From Archangiaceae bacterium (GTDB lineage: Bacteria; Myxococcota; Myxococcia; Myxococcales; Myxococcaceae): a DNA stretch of 64,000 nt. Shown here in pieces: positions 9,817 through 19,844 of the stretch. The stretch is taken from assembly GCA_016714225.1 (NCBI GenBank), contig JADJNS010000001.1:248001-312000 (forward strand). The letters are read 5' to 3'. The notes beneath the pieces are model-generated. The model was not told the origin of the DNA. It did not search any database and saw only the letters and a list, made by a program, of their open reading frames with translations. The translations under genes and the position numbers were made by a program. Position 1 is the first letter of the stretch; the number at the start of each line of letters is the position of its first letter.

Positions 9817-10001
9817 CACCCTGAGCGGAGCCGCGAAGCGGCGAAGTCGAATGGGTGCACTCCAGCTGGAACGCGAGGCGCCGCATACTCCATGTTCAAG
9901 CAGCACCGCGTCGCGCAGCAATACGAGGGAGTATGTGCCGCACAGCCTTCGGCAGGCGATGGCAGGGTTCGATGGTTCGGCAGGCTCACCACTACCCTGA
10001 G
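9817..10001 (+). repeat. Dispersed ~180-bp palindromic repeat, copy A
   Basis: It starts CACCCTGAGCGG, contains GCATACTCCATG...TTCAAGCAGCA, then GAGTATGTGC in inverted relation to the ACTC part, CAGCCTTCGGC, and ends GCTCACCA...CCCTGAGC. The same succession of blocks occurs in five other places in this window (21473, 31207, 50463, 57496, 60530). No protein can be supported in it. Confidence 0.8.
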
Positions 10002-10039
10002 CGCTTTCGAAAGGCTGTCGCCTTCGATGAACAACGCCC

Positions 10040-11386
10040 TCAGACGATGTCTTGCATCACCGCGGCCTGCACCGGGTCGGCGTCTTGGGCCGAGGTGCGG
10101 TTGACCGGCAGGGTGCGGCGGTCGAGCTGCTGGCTGATGTAGTCGGCCTTGAACTGCGACGGCTCGCCGTCGGGGCCGAAGTCGGGCCAGCCGCGCGCCC
10201 ACAGGCGGCTCTGGTGGTTCGCCCGCGCCAGCTGCGCCGAGGGGAAAATCAGCGGCTTCATCACGAAGTGGTTGTTCGCCATGTTGGCGCTCATCGACGT
10301 CGTCTCACCCGTCGCGGTGGCCGGAGGCGGAACCTTGAAGCGCGCCAGGCCCATCAGCACGCGCGGCGCCGCGGTGTGCACCAGCTTGCCGTCTTTCTCT
10401 TCTGCCGCGCCGGGCACGATGACCGCGAACTGCGGCATGCTCGCCAGCACGCGCTTGAGCTCGGGGTCCTGCACCTCGACCGGGCCGCGCGTGCCGTCGA
10501 TGGTGACCGCGCCGGTGTCGGCCGCGACCGTCACCCGCCCGAAGGTGAACGCGCCGAAGTTGCCGTCGCTGTTGAGCGCGTAGGCCTCGACGTTGAAGGT
10601 GGCGTTGTCTTCACCCAGGGTGCCCTGCAGGGTGATGGGCCCATCGCCGACGAAGCCCTCCATCATGTCGTTGCCCATCTGGAAGAGCTTGGTCGCCAGC
10701 GCCGACTGCGCCAGCTTGAGCTCGCGCCCGCCGTCGGTGGTGAAGGTGAGGCCCGCGGACGAGACGTTCACGGTGCCGGTCACGTACTGCACCGGCCCGG
10801 GCGGAGGCGGAGCCGCCGGCCTGCTCACGCCCACCGACGGCGACAGCGGCGAGACGACGGGCCTGGTGACCCCCAGCGACGGCTGCATTGGCGCGGCACC
10901 CGGCATCGTCACGCCCAGCGACGGCTGCACCGGCGCGGCACCCGGCATCGTCACGCCCAGCGACGGCTGCACCGGCTCGGCGCCCGGCATCGTCACGCCC
11001 AGCGACGGCTGCACCGGCTCGGCGCCCGGCATCGTGGCACCCGGCATCGGCGAAGCGGGGCTGAGGCCCTGGGCCGGAGCGCTGGCGGAGAAGCCGATGG
11101 TGTCGGCGCGCTTGAGCTGCACGTCGCCCCACCCGGCGGCATCGGCAGGGAAGATGGCGGCCAGCTGCGCGCTCGCGGCGGCCATCTGCTCGACCAGCGT
11201 GCCGGTCTTGCCCAGCAGCGCCTTCACCGTGTCGGCCTCGGCCGACTTGCCGGCCGCGCGCAGGCGGGACTCGACGCCGGTGAGATACGCGACGGCGGTC
11301 TGAGGCTCGGCCTTGGCGAGCTGCTGCAGGTCGGCGAGGGTGTGCGCGGAAGTGTTGAGGGTCTTGGCAGCGGGAGAGATGGCCAC
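10040..11386 (-). CDS. Hypothetical protein with four 14-residue tandem repeats
   Basis: A 448-residue protein without signal peptide or membrane helix. The N-terminal 110 residues are helical and Ala-rich. Then come four near-perfect copies of a 14-residue unit (GVTMPGAEPVQPSL), followed by a Pro-rich hinge and a C-terminal beta-rich region of about 230 residues (GTVNVSSAGLTFTTDGG, LQGTLGEDNATFNVEAYAL). The last 90 residues contain many Phe, Asn and Arg. It looks like a cytoplasmic or secreted accessory protein of unknown role. Strain-variable repeat number is likely. It is divergent from the Ser/Thr kinase gene, with 81 bases between the two starts. Confidence 0.7.
   Translation of the reverse strand: MAISPAAKTLNTSAHTLADLQQLAKAEPQTAVAYLTGVESRLRAAGKSAEADTVKALLGKTGTLVEQMAAASAQLAAIFPADAAGWGDVQLKRADTIGFSASAPAQGLSPASPMPGATMPGAEPVQPSLGVTMPGAEPVQPSLGVTMPGAAPVQPSLGVTMPGAAPMQPSLGVTRPVVSPLSPSVGVSRPAAPPPPGPVQYVTGTVNVSSAGLTFTTDGGRELKLAQSALATKLFQMGNDMMEGFVGDGPITLQGTLGEDNATFNVEAYALNSDGNFGAFTFGRVTVAADTGAVTIDGTRGPVEVQDPELKRVLASMPQFAVIVPGAAEEKDGKLVHTAAPRVLMGLARFKVPPPATATGETTSMSANMANNHFVMKPLIFPSAQLARANHQSRLWARGWPDFGPDGEPSQFKADYISQQLDRRTLPVNRTSAQDADPVQAAVMQDIV
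10860..11027 (-). repeat. Four tandem 42-bp units inside a coding region
   Basis: Units start at 10860, 10902, 10944 and 10986, each 42 bases, in frame, coding for GVTMPGAxPVQPSL or a close variant. Internal units differ at few positions (for example GCGGCACCC against TCGGCGCCC), which suggests recent duplication. Confidence 0.9.
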
Positions 11387-11467
11387 GCTCCGGCAATAGC
11401 ACAGCTGCCGGCGGTGCTCGAAAACGGCCTGCCGAAGCGTCGCGCGCGCGCGCTATGTATTGCGGTC

Positions 11468-13149
<1,682 letters not shown>

Positions 13150-13153
<4 letters not shown>

Positions 13154-14178
13154 GGCGCCTGCTCGCGCTCGCGCTGGTCGCCACCACCGCCAGCGGCTGC
13201 TTCACCGCGCGCTACCTCGGCCAGGCGGCGGTCGGCCAGGCCAGGCTCATCGGCTCGGCGAAGCCGCTCTCCAGCGTGGTGCGCGACCCCAAGACGCCGC
13301 CCGAGGTGCAGCGGCTGCTCGGGCTGGTGCCCGACATGAAGGCGTTCGGCGAGTCGATGGGGCTCAAGCCCACCGACAACTACGCCCGCTACACCGACCT
13401 GCACCGCGCCGCGGCGGTCTGGGTGGTGCAAGCCTGCCGGCCGCTGGCCTTCGAGCCGCTGCGCTGGAGCTTCCCCATCGCGGGCACCGTGCCCTACCTC
13501 GGCTTCTTCGACGAGCAGGCGGCGCACGCCTACGCCGAGCAGCTCGCGCAGGGCGGCACGCTCGACGTCGACGTGCGCGGCGCCTCGGCGTACTCGACCC
13601 TGGGCTGGTTCAAAGACCCGGTGCTCTCCACCATGCTCTCTGACGGGCCCGAGGGCGCGGGCTGGCTCGCCAACACCGTGCTGCACGAGTCGGTGCACGC
13701 CACGCTCTATTTCCCCGGGCAGTCGTCGTTCAACGAGAGCCTGGCCTCGTTCATCGGCGACAAGCTCACCACCGCCTGGCTGGCGCGGCGCTTCGGGGTC
13801 AGCTCGCGCGAGGTGAAGAGCTACACCGCCTCTGCCGCGCGCGCCGCCGAGCGCATCGCGCGCCTGCACCGCGCCTACGAAGAGCTCGACGCGGTCTACC
13901 GCTCGACGGTGAGCGACGACCAGAAGCGCGCGCGCAAGGCCGAGCTGCTGGCCGAGCTCAAGGTCGAGTTCAAGCTCAAGCGCGACCTCAACAACGCCTC
14001 GCTGTTCGGCTACCGCACCTACGACAGCGGGGGGCCCGCGTTCGCGCGGCTGTTCGAGCGGTGCGACGACGACCTGAGCAAGCTGCTCGAGGTCGTGCGC
14101 ACCTTGTCGCCTGCCGACTTCCCCGAAGCGCAGATGGACGACTTCTCTGCGGTGATCGACGCCCTCGCCCCGAGGTAG
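13150..14178 (+). CDS. Putative aminopeptidase lipoprotein with HExxH motif
   Basis: Starting at the ATG that overlaps the kinase stop (ATGA), the protein begins MRRLLALALVATTASGC, a clear lipobox. It has the conserved layout of the 'putative aminopeptidase' family (Pfam PF10023 from memory), including zinc-binding LHESVHATLY (His179, Glu180, His183), then NESLASFIGD, in which the Glu is a probable third ligand. Length (342 residues) matches the family. The coupling to the kinase gene suggests joint expression. The substrate is unknown, and peptidase activity in this family is a prediction. Confidence 0.8.
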
Positions 14179-14193
14179 TCTCTTGAGCCCCGC

Positions 14194-14661
14194 ATGGAAA
14201 CCATCGAGTACCCGTTCCACAAAGGCGCGCGGACTTCGCTCTACGTGGTGGCCGCCCTCTGCATCATTCTCGTCTGCGCCGCGCCCATCGGCCTGTTCTT
14301 CATCTGGCGCGTCAGCAAGGGCAAGGTGAGCATCGACTCGACGCGCATTCGCGCCGACGGGCTGATGAGCGACGAAATCGCCTTCGCCGACGTCGAGCGC
14401 CTGGGCATCTTGAAGATTCCCCTCGGCGGCGCCGGCCTCGGCCGGGCGCTCGCGCGCCTGAAGCTCGACAACATGGACCACGGCGTGAACCTCGTCGCCA
14501 GGCTGAAGAGCGGCAAGAACGTGAAGTTTCTGCTCAACCAGTACGAGCGCCACGGCGAAATCATCGAGAAGGTGAAGCAGGCCTGCCCCAGCGTCCCCAT
14601 GGAGGAGATTCCCATGGGGCTGCTCACCTGGAAGTGGCCCGAGCCGGCCCCGCTGCGCTAA
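14194..14661 (+). CDS. Hypothetical membrane-anchored protein
   Basis: A 155-residue protein with one N-terminal membrane helix (about residues 14-40), followed by a soluble part with alternating beta-like strands (ISIDSTRIRADGL-type, EIAFADVERLGIL), loosely like a PH-domain membrane protein. It lies 15 bases after the aminopeptidase gene on the same strand. The opposite strand is also open here, see the next entry, but this frame is the better coding candidate because it shows a sensible helix and mixed residue use. Confidence 0.6.
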   Translation: METIEYPFHKGARTSLYVVAALCIILVCAAPIGLFFIWRVSKGKVSIDSTRIRADGLMSDEIAFADVERLGILKIPLGGAGLGRALARLKLDNMDHGVNLVARLKSGKNVKFLLNQYERHGEIIEKVKQACPSVPMEEIPMGLLTWKWPEPAPLR

Positions 14662-15669
14662 AGCCGCACGCTCGAGACCGAGCGGGGCCAGGGTCTTCGC
14701 CGCGAGCACGGCCGCCTCTCCCACCAGCGGAGCGAACAGGTAGTGCCACCCGCCCCACGGCACGCTCAGGCCGACGAGCTCGGCGGTGCGCAGCATGCCC
14801 GCCCGCAGCGGCGAGCCGTACAGCGTGGCGCCGGCGATGGCGAAGCCGGTGCCCGCCGGAGACAGCCCGAACACCAGCGGCCCCGAGTCGACGTCGCCTG
14901 AGCCACTCACGCCGGGCGGGTACTCGCGCCACGCCGCCAGCCCCGGCACCGCGGCGAAGCCGAACGAGCGCTCTGCCGCCTGGTACTGCGCGCGCGCGAA
15001 GTCGGGGTCGACGGCGTGCAGGTAGATGCTGTTCCACCCGCTGCCCGACGCGCGCGGCCCGGAGACCGGCGTGAACTTCAGCACCCCGCTCTGCCCGTCG
15101 CGCGGCCAGCGCGCCAGCCACTCGGCCACCGGAGCGCGCCCGCCGTCGCAGCGGTTGCCCACCGCCACCGCCGCCAGCGTCACCGCGTTGTCGGGAACCC
15201 ACTTCTGACCCGGGTACGTCTCGAGCAGCGCATCGGGGGCGGCGGCGTAGCGGCGCTCGAGCGCTCCCAGCACCTGCCGGCGCAGGCCCGCGTGCGCCTC
15301 GCTGCACTCGAGCGCGAGCAGCAGCCCGGCGTGCCCGAGCCACCCGGCGTGGCCCTGAGGGCCGTCGAGGCTCTCGAGCGCGTCGCGGCGCCACTCCGCG
15401 GTGTCGAACGCGCGCACCTCGGGCTCCAGGGCGCGCGCGGTCAGCCAGGCCAGGTCGTCGCGGCGGCCCAGCCGCTCGGCGGCGAGGCCGGCCATCGAGA
15501 GCGAGACCAGGTACCACTCGCGCGAGATGAGCCCCGCGCCGGGGCGCTCTTCCTTGAGCCGCTGCATCACGAAGTCGAGGCGGGACGAGGCGTCGTCGGC
15601 GCCGGCGCAGGCGAAGCAGCCGGCGACGCGCAGGGCGAGCAGTACGGTGAGGACCTTGAGCTTGCGCAT
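14658..15669 (-). CDS. Lipoprotein of about 337 residues, 3' end disturbed (no in-frame stop)
   Basis: From ATG 15669 the protein starts MRKLKVLTVLLALRVAGC, a good lipobox. Residues about 90-330 (WLGHAGLLLALE, PDNAVTLAAVAVGN, DVDSGPLVFGLSPAG, VPWGGWHYLFAPLVGEA) resemble alpha/alpha-barrel proteins of the linalool-dehydratase-like type, but I cannot assign an enzyme. The frame then passes without a stop into DNA antisense to two + strand genes and stays open to 13066. A TAG lies at 14660-14658, one base out of frame, right where the family-like sequence ends, and the original frame there uses TTA, which is very rare in this DNA. I therefore place the true end at that TAG and suspect a one-base indel. 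Confidence 0.6.
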
Positions 15670-15751
15670 GTGCCCCAGAGTGTGGGCGCGCGCGCGGGCG
15701 ACGGCCGGCGCGCCCGCGGCGAACCGTCGAAAACCCGGGCCGAGCGGTCGG

Positions 15752-17080
15752 TCAGAGCCGGGTGGGGTCGACGAACACCACGAACACGCTCGGCCCATTG
15801 CCGGTGCACAGCGCGCTGGCCGGGAAGCCGCCGTCGGCCGACGTGCAGTTGCCCGCGACCGCGAGCAGCCGCAGCGGCTCGACCCACGCCGCGGCGACCA
15901 CGGTCTGGTCTCCATCGACCTCGAACCGCCACGGGGTGCCCGCTCCGGACTGGGGCCTGACCGGAACCACCAGCACGTCGCGGTCGGCGGTGAAGTCGCC
16001 GCGCCGCTCGGCGCCGACCAGCAGCAGCCCGGCGTCGAGGGTGCTCACCAATTCGTCCGCCTCGCGCGGAGGCGGCGCAGACAGCTGCCCGACGGTGCTG
16101 AGGACGTTGGACATGCCCGACAGCTCGCCGACCTTCACGCCGGCGGCGTCGCGGTACGCCACGTAGTGCGCGGCGCCGTAGCGCTCGGAGACCGGGGGCG
16201 GCCCCCCAGATTCGATCGACTCGGGCAGCGAGCCGCTCACGTTCGGCGCGCGCACGATGAAGCCCCGCGACTGGGGCGGTGGGGTCGGCGCCAGCGGCGA
16301 CCCCAGGTAGCTGCAGTCGCCCGAGTACTGCCCGGTGAGAACGCCGTCGCCGAGATACGGCGAGAAGCGAATGCGCCACGGCTGAAACGAGCCGCCGTCT
16401 CCGCAGTAGCCGGCGGTGAACGAGCCCGCGCAGCCCGCATCGGGGCACCCCGAAGCGACCGCCAGCTCGGTGCCCGCATCGCGCGTGCCCCACGCGGCGA
16501 AGATGGGCCCCTCTCCGCCAGGCGACGGGTAGACGTTGCACGCGGTGACGGTGAGGTCGAGCGTCTGCGTCAGGCGCAGGTCGAGGTTCTGCGGGTCGAG
16601 CCACGACACACGCCCGGCCACGCCGCCCTGGTTCCAGCACAGGGCCAGCGCGTCGCCGAGCTGGTACAGCCCCGCGGTCGGCCCGTTGTTGGGAATCGTC
16701 ATGCCGGTGCCGCCATCGGCTTCGATGCGCCGCCGGTACTGAACGCCCTGGCCGTCGACCGCGATGACCACTCCGTCGCCCGAGGCGGTCAGCGCGCGCA
16801 TCAACCCATTGGGCGCCTTCCACACCGAGACCACGCCCGGTGGCAGCGGGAAGGCACCGCCCGCCGTGCCTCCGGCGGCTCCTCCTCCGCCGCCGCCGTT
16901 GCCTCCGCCTGCGCCACCGGCGGTGATGCCGCCCGCTGCGCCACCTCCCGCGGAGCCTCCGGCCGCGCCGCCCGCCGAGCCAGCGTCGCAGCCGCGCACG
17001 CGACAGCTGGCGTTCTGCTCCAGCGCGTTCCAATCGTCGCACGCGGCGAGCGCGAGGCTGAGCACCAGCGCGCGCTTCAC
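15752..17080 (-). CDS. Beta-propeller-like lipoprotein with Gly-rich linker
   Basis: The start is a GTG that overlaps the stop of the upstream gene (GTGA). The protein begins VKRALVLSLALAACDDW, a good lipobox with Cys at 15. A Gly/Ala-rich linker (about 33-80) follows, then about 360 residues with repeated beta-rich units (SVWKAPNGLMRALTASGDGV, ALCWNQGGVAGRVSWLD, PIFAAWGTRDAG) and several Cys pairs, consistent with a propeller. Surface or periplasmic location. No function recognised. It forms an operon with the gene just upstream on the same strand. Confidence 0.7.
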   Translation of the reverse strand: MKRALVLSLALAACDDWNALEQNASCRVRGCDAGSAGGAAGGSAGGGAAGGITAGGAGGGNGGGGGGAAGGTAGGAFPLPPGVVSVWKAPNGLMRALTASGDGVVIAVDGQGVQYRRRIEADGGTGMTIPNNGPTAGLYQLGDALALCWNQGGVAGRVSWLDPQNLDLRLTQTLDLTVTACNVYPSPGGEGPIFAAWGTRDAGTELAVASGCPDAGCAGSFTAGYCGDGGSFQPWRIRFSPYLGDGVLTGQYSGDCSYLGSPLAPTPPPQSRGFIVRAPNVSGSLPESIESGGPPPVSERYGAAHYVAYRDAAGVKVGELSGMSNVLSTVGQLSAPPPREADELVSTLDAGLLLVGAERRGDFTADRDVLVVPVRPQSGAGTPWRFEVDGDQTVVAAAWVEPLRLLAVAGNCTSADGGFPASALCTGNGPSVFVVFVDPTRL

Positions 17081-17841
17081 GGCAGCGCTCCCGCGAAAGA
17101 GAACATCGCGCCACCCGGCACCGGCCCGAGGCTCACCGCCGGAGCGCCCGGCTCGAGCGCCAGCCACATCGTCGCGGCACCCAGCAGCCCGAGCCCGGCG
17201 ATGCCGAGCACCAGGCCGAGCGGCTGCAGCACCCGCCCGCGCCCGGCGATGCCGGGAATCTCGGCTTCGGTCGGGGTGCCGTTGGCGAGGGTGCTCGCGT
17301 CGGCCTTCGAGACCGCGAACAGCACCACGCCCGCCACCAGCGCCACGGCACCCGCGCCGAACAGCGCCGTGCGAAGTCGGGGAGTCGGCGGCGCGGCCGG
17401 CTGCGGCGCCAGCTTCTCGGCGAAGGTGTCGGCCTGGGCCTCCATCCACTTCTCCAGCGCCGCGGAGCCGTCGAAGCGCTCGCTGGCCGAGGCGAGCTCG
17501 GCGCCGTCGCGCGCGCGCAAGACGCGCAGGGTGGCGAACCAGCTGGCCTCGGTGTGGGTGACCGACGCGCTCAGCACCGCGTCGACGCCGAGGCCACCCA
17601 CCAGCTCGGCGATGCACCCGGCGTCGTCGCAGCCCAAGAGCTGCTTCTGGCGCTCGAGGTCGAGCACCTGGGCGATGTCGTTGCGGGTGCGCACGTTGAT
17701 GCGCCCCTCGCGCGCCAGCTGGGTCGAGAAGTGCTCGAGGTAGGCGTCGCAGATGCCCTGCTCGACGCCGGCACAGCGAATGCCGGGAGCGGCGAGGGTC
17801 AAGGGTGCGGCAGCGAGCAGCAGGGGCAGCGCGACGAACAC
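17077..17841 (-). CDS. Secreted/membrane protein, tolB-like N-terminal domain (putative)
   Basis: The start is uncertain. The open frame reaches 17937, but residues before the hydrophobic run look non-coding, so I choose the GTG at 17841 (254 residues), even though this leaves a signal peptide without positive charge. The first domain has CDAYLEHFSTQLAREGRINVR and ELVGGLGVDAVLSASVTH, like the 'which protein family members set a threshold' sensor-type domains that myxobacterial proteins carry before a membrane helix. One or two membrane helices follow (about 158-180 and 206-230 by eye). It overlaps the lipoprotein gene downstream by four bases. Function unknown. Confidence 0.55.
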   Translation of the reverse strand: MFVALPLLLAAAPLTLAAPGIRCAGVEQGICDAYLEHFSTQLAREGRINVRTRNDIAQVLDLERQKQLLGCDDAGCIAELVGGLGVDAVLSASVTHTEASWFATLRVLRARDGAELASASERFDGSAALEKWMEAQADTFAEKLAPQPAAPPTPRLRTALFGAGAVALVAGVVLFAVSKADASTLANGTPTEAEIPGIAGRGRVLQPLGLVLGIAGLGLLGAATMWLALEPGAPAVSLGPVPGGAMFSFAGALP

Positions 17842-17965
17842 GGGGGCGCAGCGTACCGCTCCTCTTTCGTGAAGAAACCGTGAAGATCGAATGAGCCGGG
17901 GGTGAAACAGTGCCGGTGGACCTCGAGCACCATGCACGGTGTCTCCTTCCCCGAGGGCCTCAACG

Positions 17966-19786
17966 ATGAAACGAGTTCTGCTGGCGGCAGTGATGGTGTT
18001 GCAGTCGTGCGCGTTGATGTCGCCGGGTGCCGAACGGGCCGCTCAGGCTCCGTCGAACGGCCCGGCACGCTCCAAGCACACCACCGAGCTCGGCTTCGAC
18101 GACGAGACGATCGAGGGCGACCTCAAGAAACCCGACGGCGAATACGTCGAGGCGCGAAACAAGGCAAAGCACTCCGAGCCCATTCGGGAGCGCGAAAAGC
18201 AGGTCCAAGTCTCCAAGAACGAAGCCAGCAAGCCCGTTGAGATCACCAGCCCCACGGTGCCCGACCCCGCGCCGCAGCCGAAGGGCGGCGCCGACTCTTC
18301 AGGTCAACCGCGCGCCGGCGAGAAGCGCGCCGAGGGCGGCCGGCGCGAAGAGGCAGCCGACCCGAGCACGCTGTTGCAGCACTACGGGGTGAACCCGACG
18401 GTCGACACGGCGGCCGAGCGGGTCTCGACGTTCGCGGCGGACGTCGACACGGGCAGCTACACGCTGGCGCGGGGGTACCTCGAGCGCGAGCAGCTGCCGC
18501 CCGAAGCGGCGGTGCGGGTGGAAGAGTTCGTCAACGCGTTCGACTACGGCTACCGGGCGCCCGAAAAAGAGGCATTCGCGGTGAGCGTCGAGGCGTTTCC
18601 GTCGCCGTACCGCAAGGGGTACCACGTGCTGCACGTGGGGGTGAAAGGCCGCGAGGTGAAGGCGGCCGAGCGCAAGCGTGCGGGGCTGACCTTCGTCATC
18701 GACGTGAGCGGCAGCATGGACGCGGCGAATCGCCTGCCGATGGCGGTGAAGGCGATGACCCTGCTCACCGAGCAGCTGCGCGAAGACGACAGCGTGGCGG
18801 TGGTGGTCTACGGCAGCAGCGCGCACGTGGTGCTGCCGCCGACCTCGGCGTCGCAGAAGTCGGCCATCATCGGCGCGCTGCAGTCGCTGCACAGCGAAGG
18901 CAGCACCAATGTGCAGGCGGGGCTCGAGCTCGCGTACGAGACGGCGCTCAAGCAGTTCAAGGCGGGCGGCACCAACCGCGTGATTCTCTGCAGCGACGGG
19001 GTGGCGAACAACGGCATCACCCAGGCCGACGGCATCTTCGCGCGGGTGAAGGGCAAGGCGAGCGAGGGCATCACACTCACCACGGTGGGCTTCGGCATGG
19101 GCTCGTACAACGACGTGCTGATGGAGCGCCTGGCGGACCAGGGCGACGGCCAGTACGCGTACGTCGACCGCATCGAAGAGGCGCGGCGCATCTTCGTGGA
19201 GCAGCTGACCGGCACGCTCGAGGTCATCGCGAAGGACGTGAAGCTGCAGCTCGAGTTCAACCCCGAAGCGGTCGAGCGCTACCGGCTGCTGGGCTTCGAG
19301 AACCGCAGCCTACGCAAAGAAGACTTCGCCAACGACAAGGTCGATGCCGGAGAGCTGGGCGCGGGCCACGCGGTCACCGCCATCTACGAGATGAAGCTGA
19401 AGAGCCGCGCGCCGAAGTTCTTCGCCACGTTCCGCGCGCGCTTCAAGCAGCCGCAGGGTGGGCAGAGCGCGCTGGTCGAGAAGGCGCTGCCGACCGAGGT
19501 GGTGCGCGACGGCCTGGCCCAGTCGAGCGGCCCGACGCGCATGTCGCTGGTGGCGGCCGGGTTCGCCGAGAAGCTGCGCGGCAGCTACTGGGCGCGCAAC
19601 CTCTCGTGGGACGAGCTCTTGAGCACCTGGGAGTCGCTGCCCGAGGCGCTGAAGAGCCGCCAGCAGACCCAGGAGCTGCGCACGCTCATTCTGACCGCGA
19701 AGCGCCTCGACAAGCGCCCCGACCGCTGGGAGCGCGAGATGCCGCTGGCCCAGATGGACTTCGACCGAATCCCAGTCCTCAAGTGA
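17966..19786 (+). CDS. YfbK-like VWA-domain lipoprotein
   Basis: I choose the ATG at 17966 (MKRVLLAAVMVLQSC, lipobox LQSC), with GAGGG upstream. A charged disordered segment (about 25-130) precedes the YfbK/VWA N-terminal domain (AADVDTGSYTLARGYLEREQLPP, typical), a VWA domain with intact MIDAS DVSGSMD and NNGI, then a C-terminal domain of DUF3520 type (QTQELRTLILTAKRL near the end). About 606 residues, full length for the family. Family members are membrane-associated metal-ion-binding adhesion-type modules of unclear function. A hairpin follows the stop, before the histidine kinase gene. Confidence 0.9.
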   Translation: MKRVLLAAVMVLQSCALMSPGAERAAQAPSNGPARSKHTTELGFDDETIEGDLKKPDGEYVEARNKAKHSEPIREREKQVQVSKNEASKPVEITSPTVPDPAPQPKGGADSSGQPRAGEKRAEGGRREEAADPSTLLQHYGVNPTVDTAAERVSTFAADVDTGSYTLARGYLEREQLPPEAAVRVEEFVNAFDYGYRAPEKEAFAVSVEAFPSPYRKGYHVLHVGVKGREVKAAERKRAGLTFVIDVSGSMDAANRLPMAVKAMTLLTEQLREDDSVAVVVYGSSAHVVLPPTSASQKSAIIGALQSLHSEGSTNVQAGLELAYETALKQFKAGGTNRVILCSDGVANNGITQADGIFARVKGKASEGITLTTVGFGMGSYNDVLMERLADQGDGQYAYVDRIEEARRIFVEQLTGTLEVIAKDVKLQLEFNPEAVERYRLLGFENRSLRKEDFANDKVDAGELGAGHAVTAIYEMKLKSRAPKFFATFRARFKQPQGGQSALVEKALPTEVVRDGLAQSSGPTRMSLVAAGFAEKLRGSYWARNLSWDELLSTWESLPEALKSRQQTQELRTLILTAKRLDKRPDRWEREMPLAQMDFDRIPVLK

Positions 19787-19797
19787 AACCACACCCT

Positions 19798-19822
19798 CCC
19801 TCTCCCCCCTCGGGGGAGAGGG
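19798..19822. repeat. CCCTCTCCCC hairpin repeat, copy 1
   Basis: An 11-bp perfect stem (CCCTCTCCCCC / GGGGGAGAGGG) with a 3-base loop, followed by GGGGTGAGGG. It lies 11 bases after the VWA gene stop and could end its transcript, although no T tract follows. Copies of the same core occur at 24160 and 34666. Confidence 0.6.
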
Positions 19823-19844
19823 CCGGGGTGAGGGGGCCAGAGAC

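Noticed and set aside
9839..10104. Small open frames in repeat copy A
   Set aside because: They follow the repeat in several places but differ in frame between copies, so they are by-products of the repeat.
15752..17617. The 621-residue minus-strand frame as one protein
   Set aside because: Its first 180 residues overlap the upstream gene in another frame and look like shadow; the GTG at 17080 followed by a lipobox is a better start.
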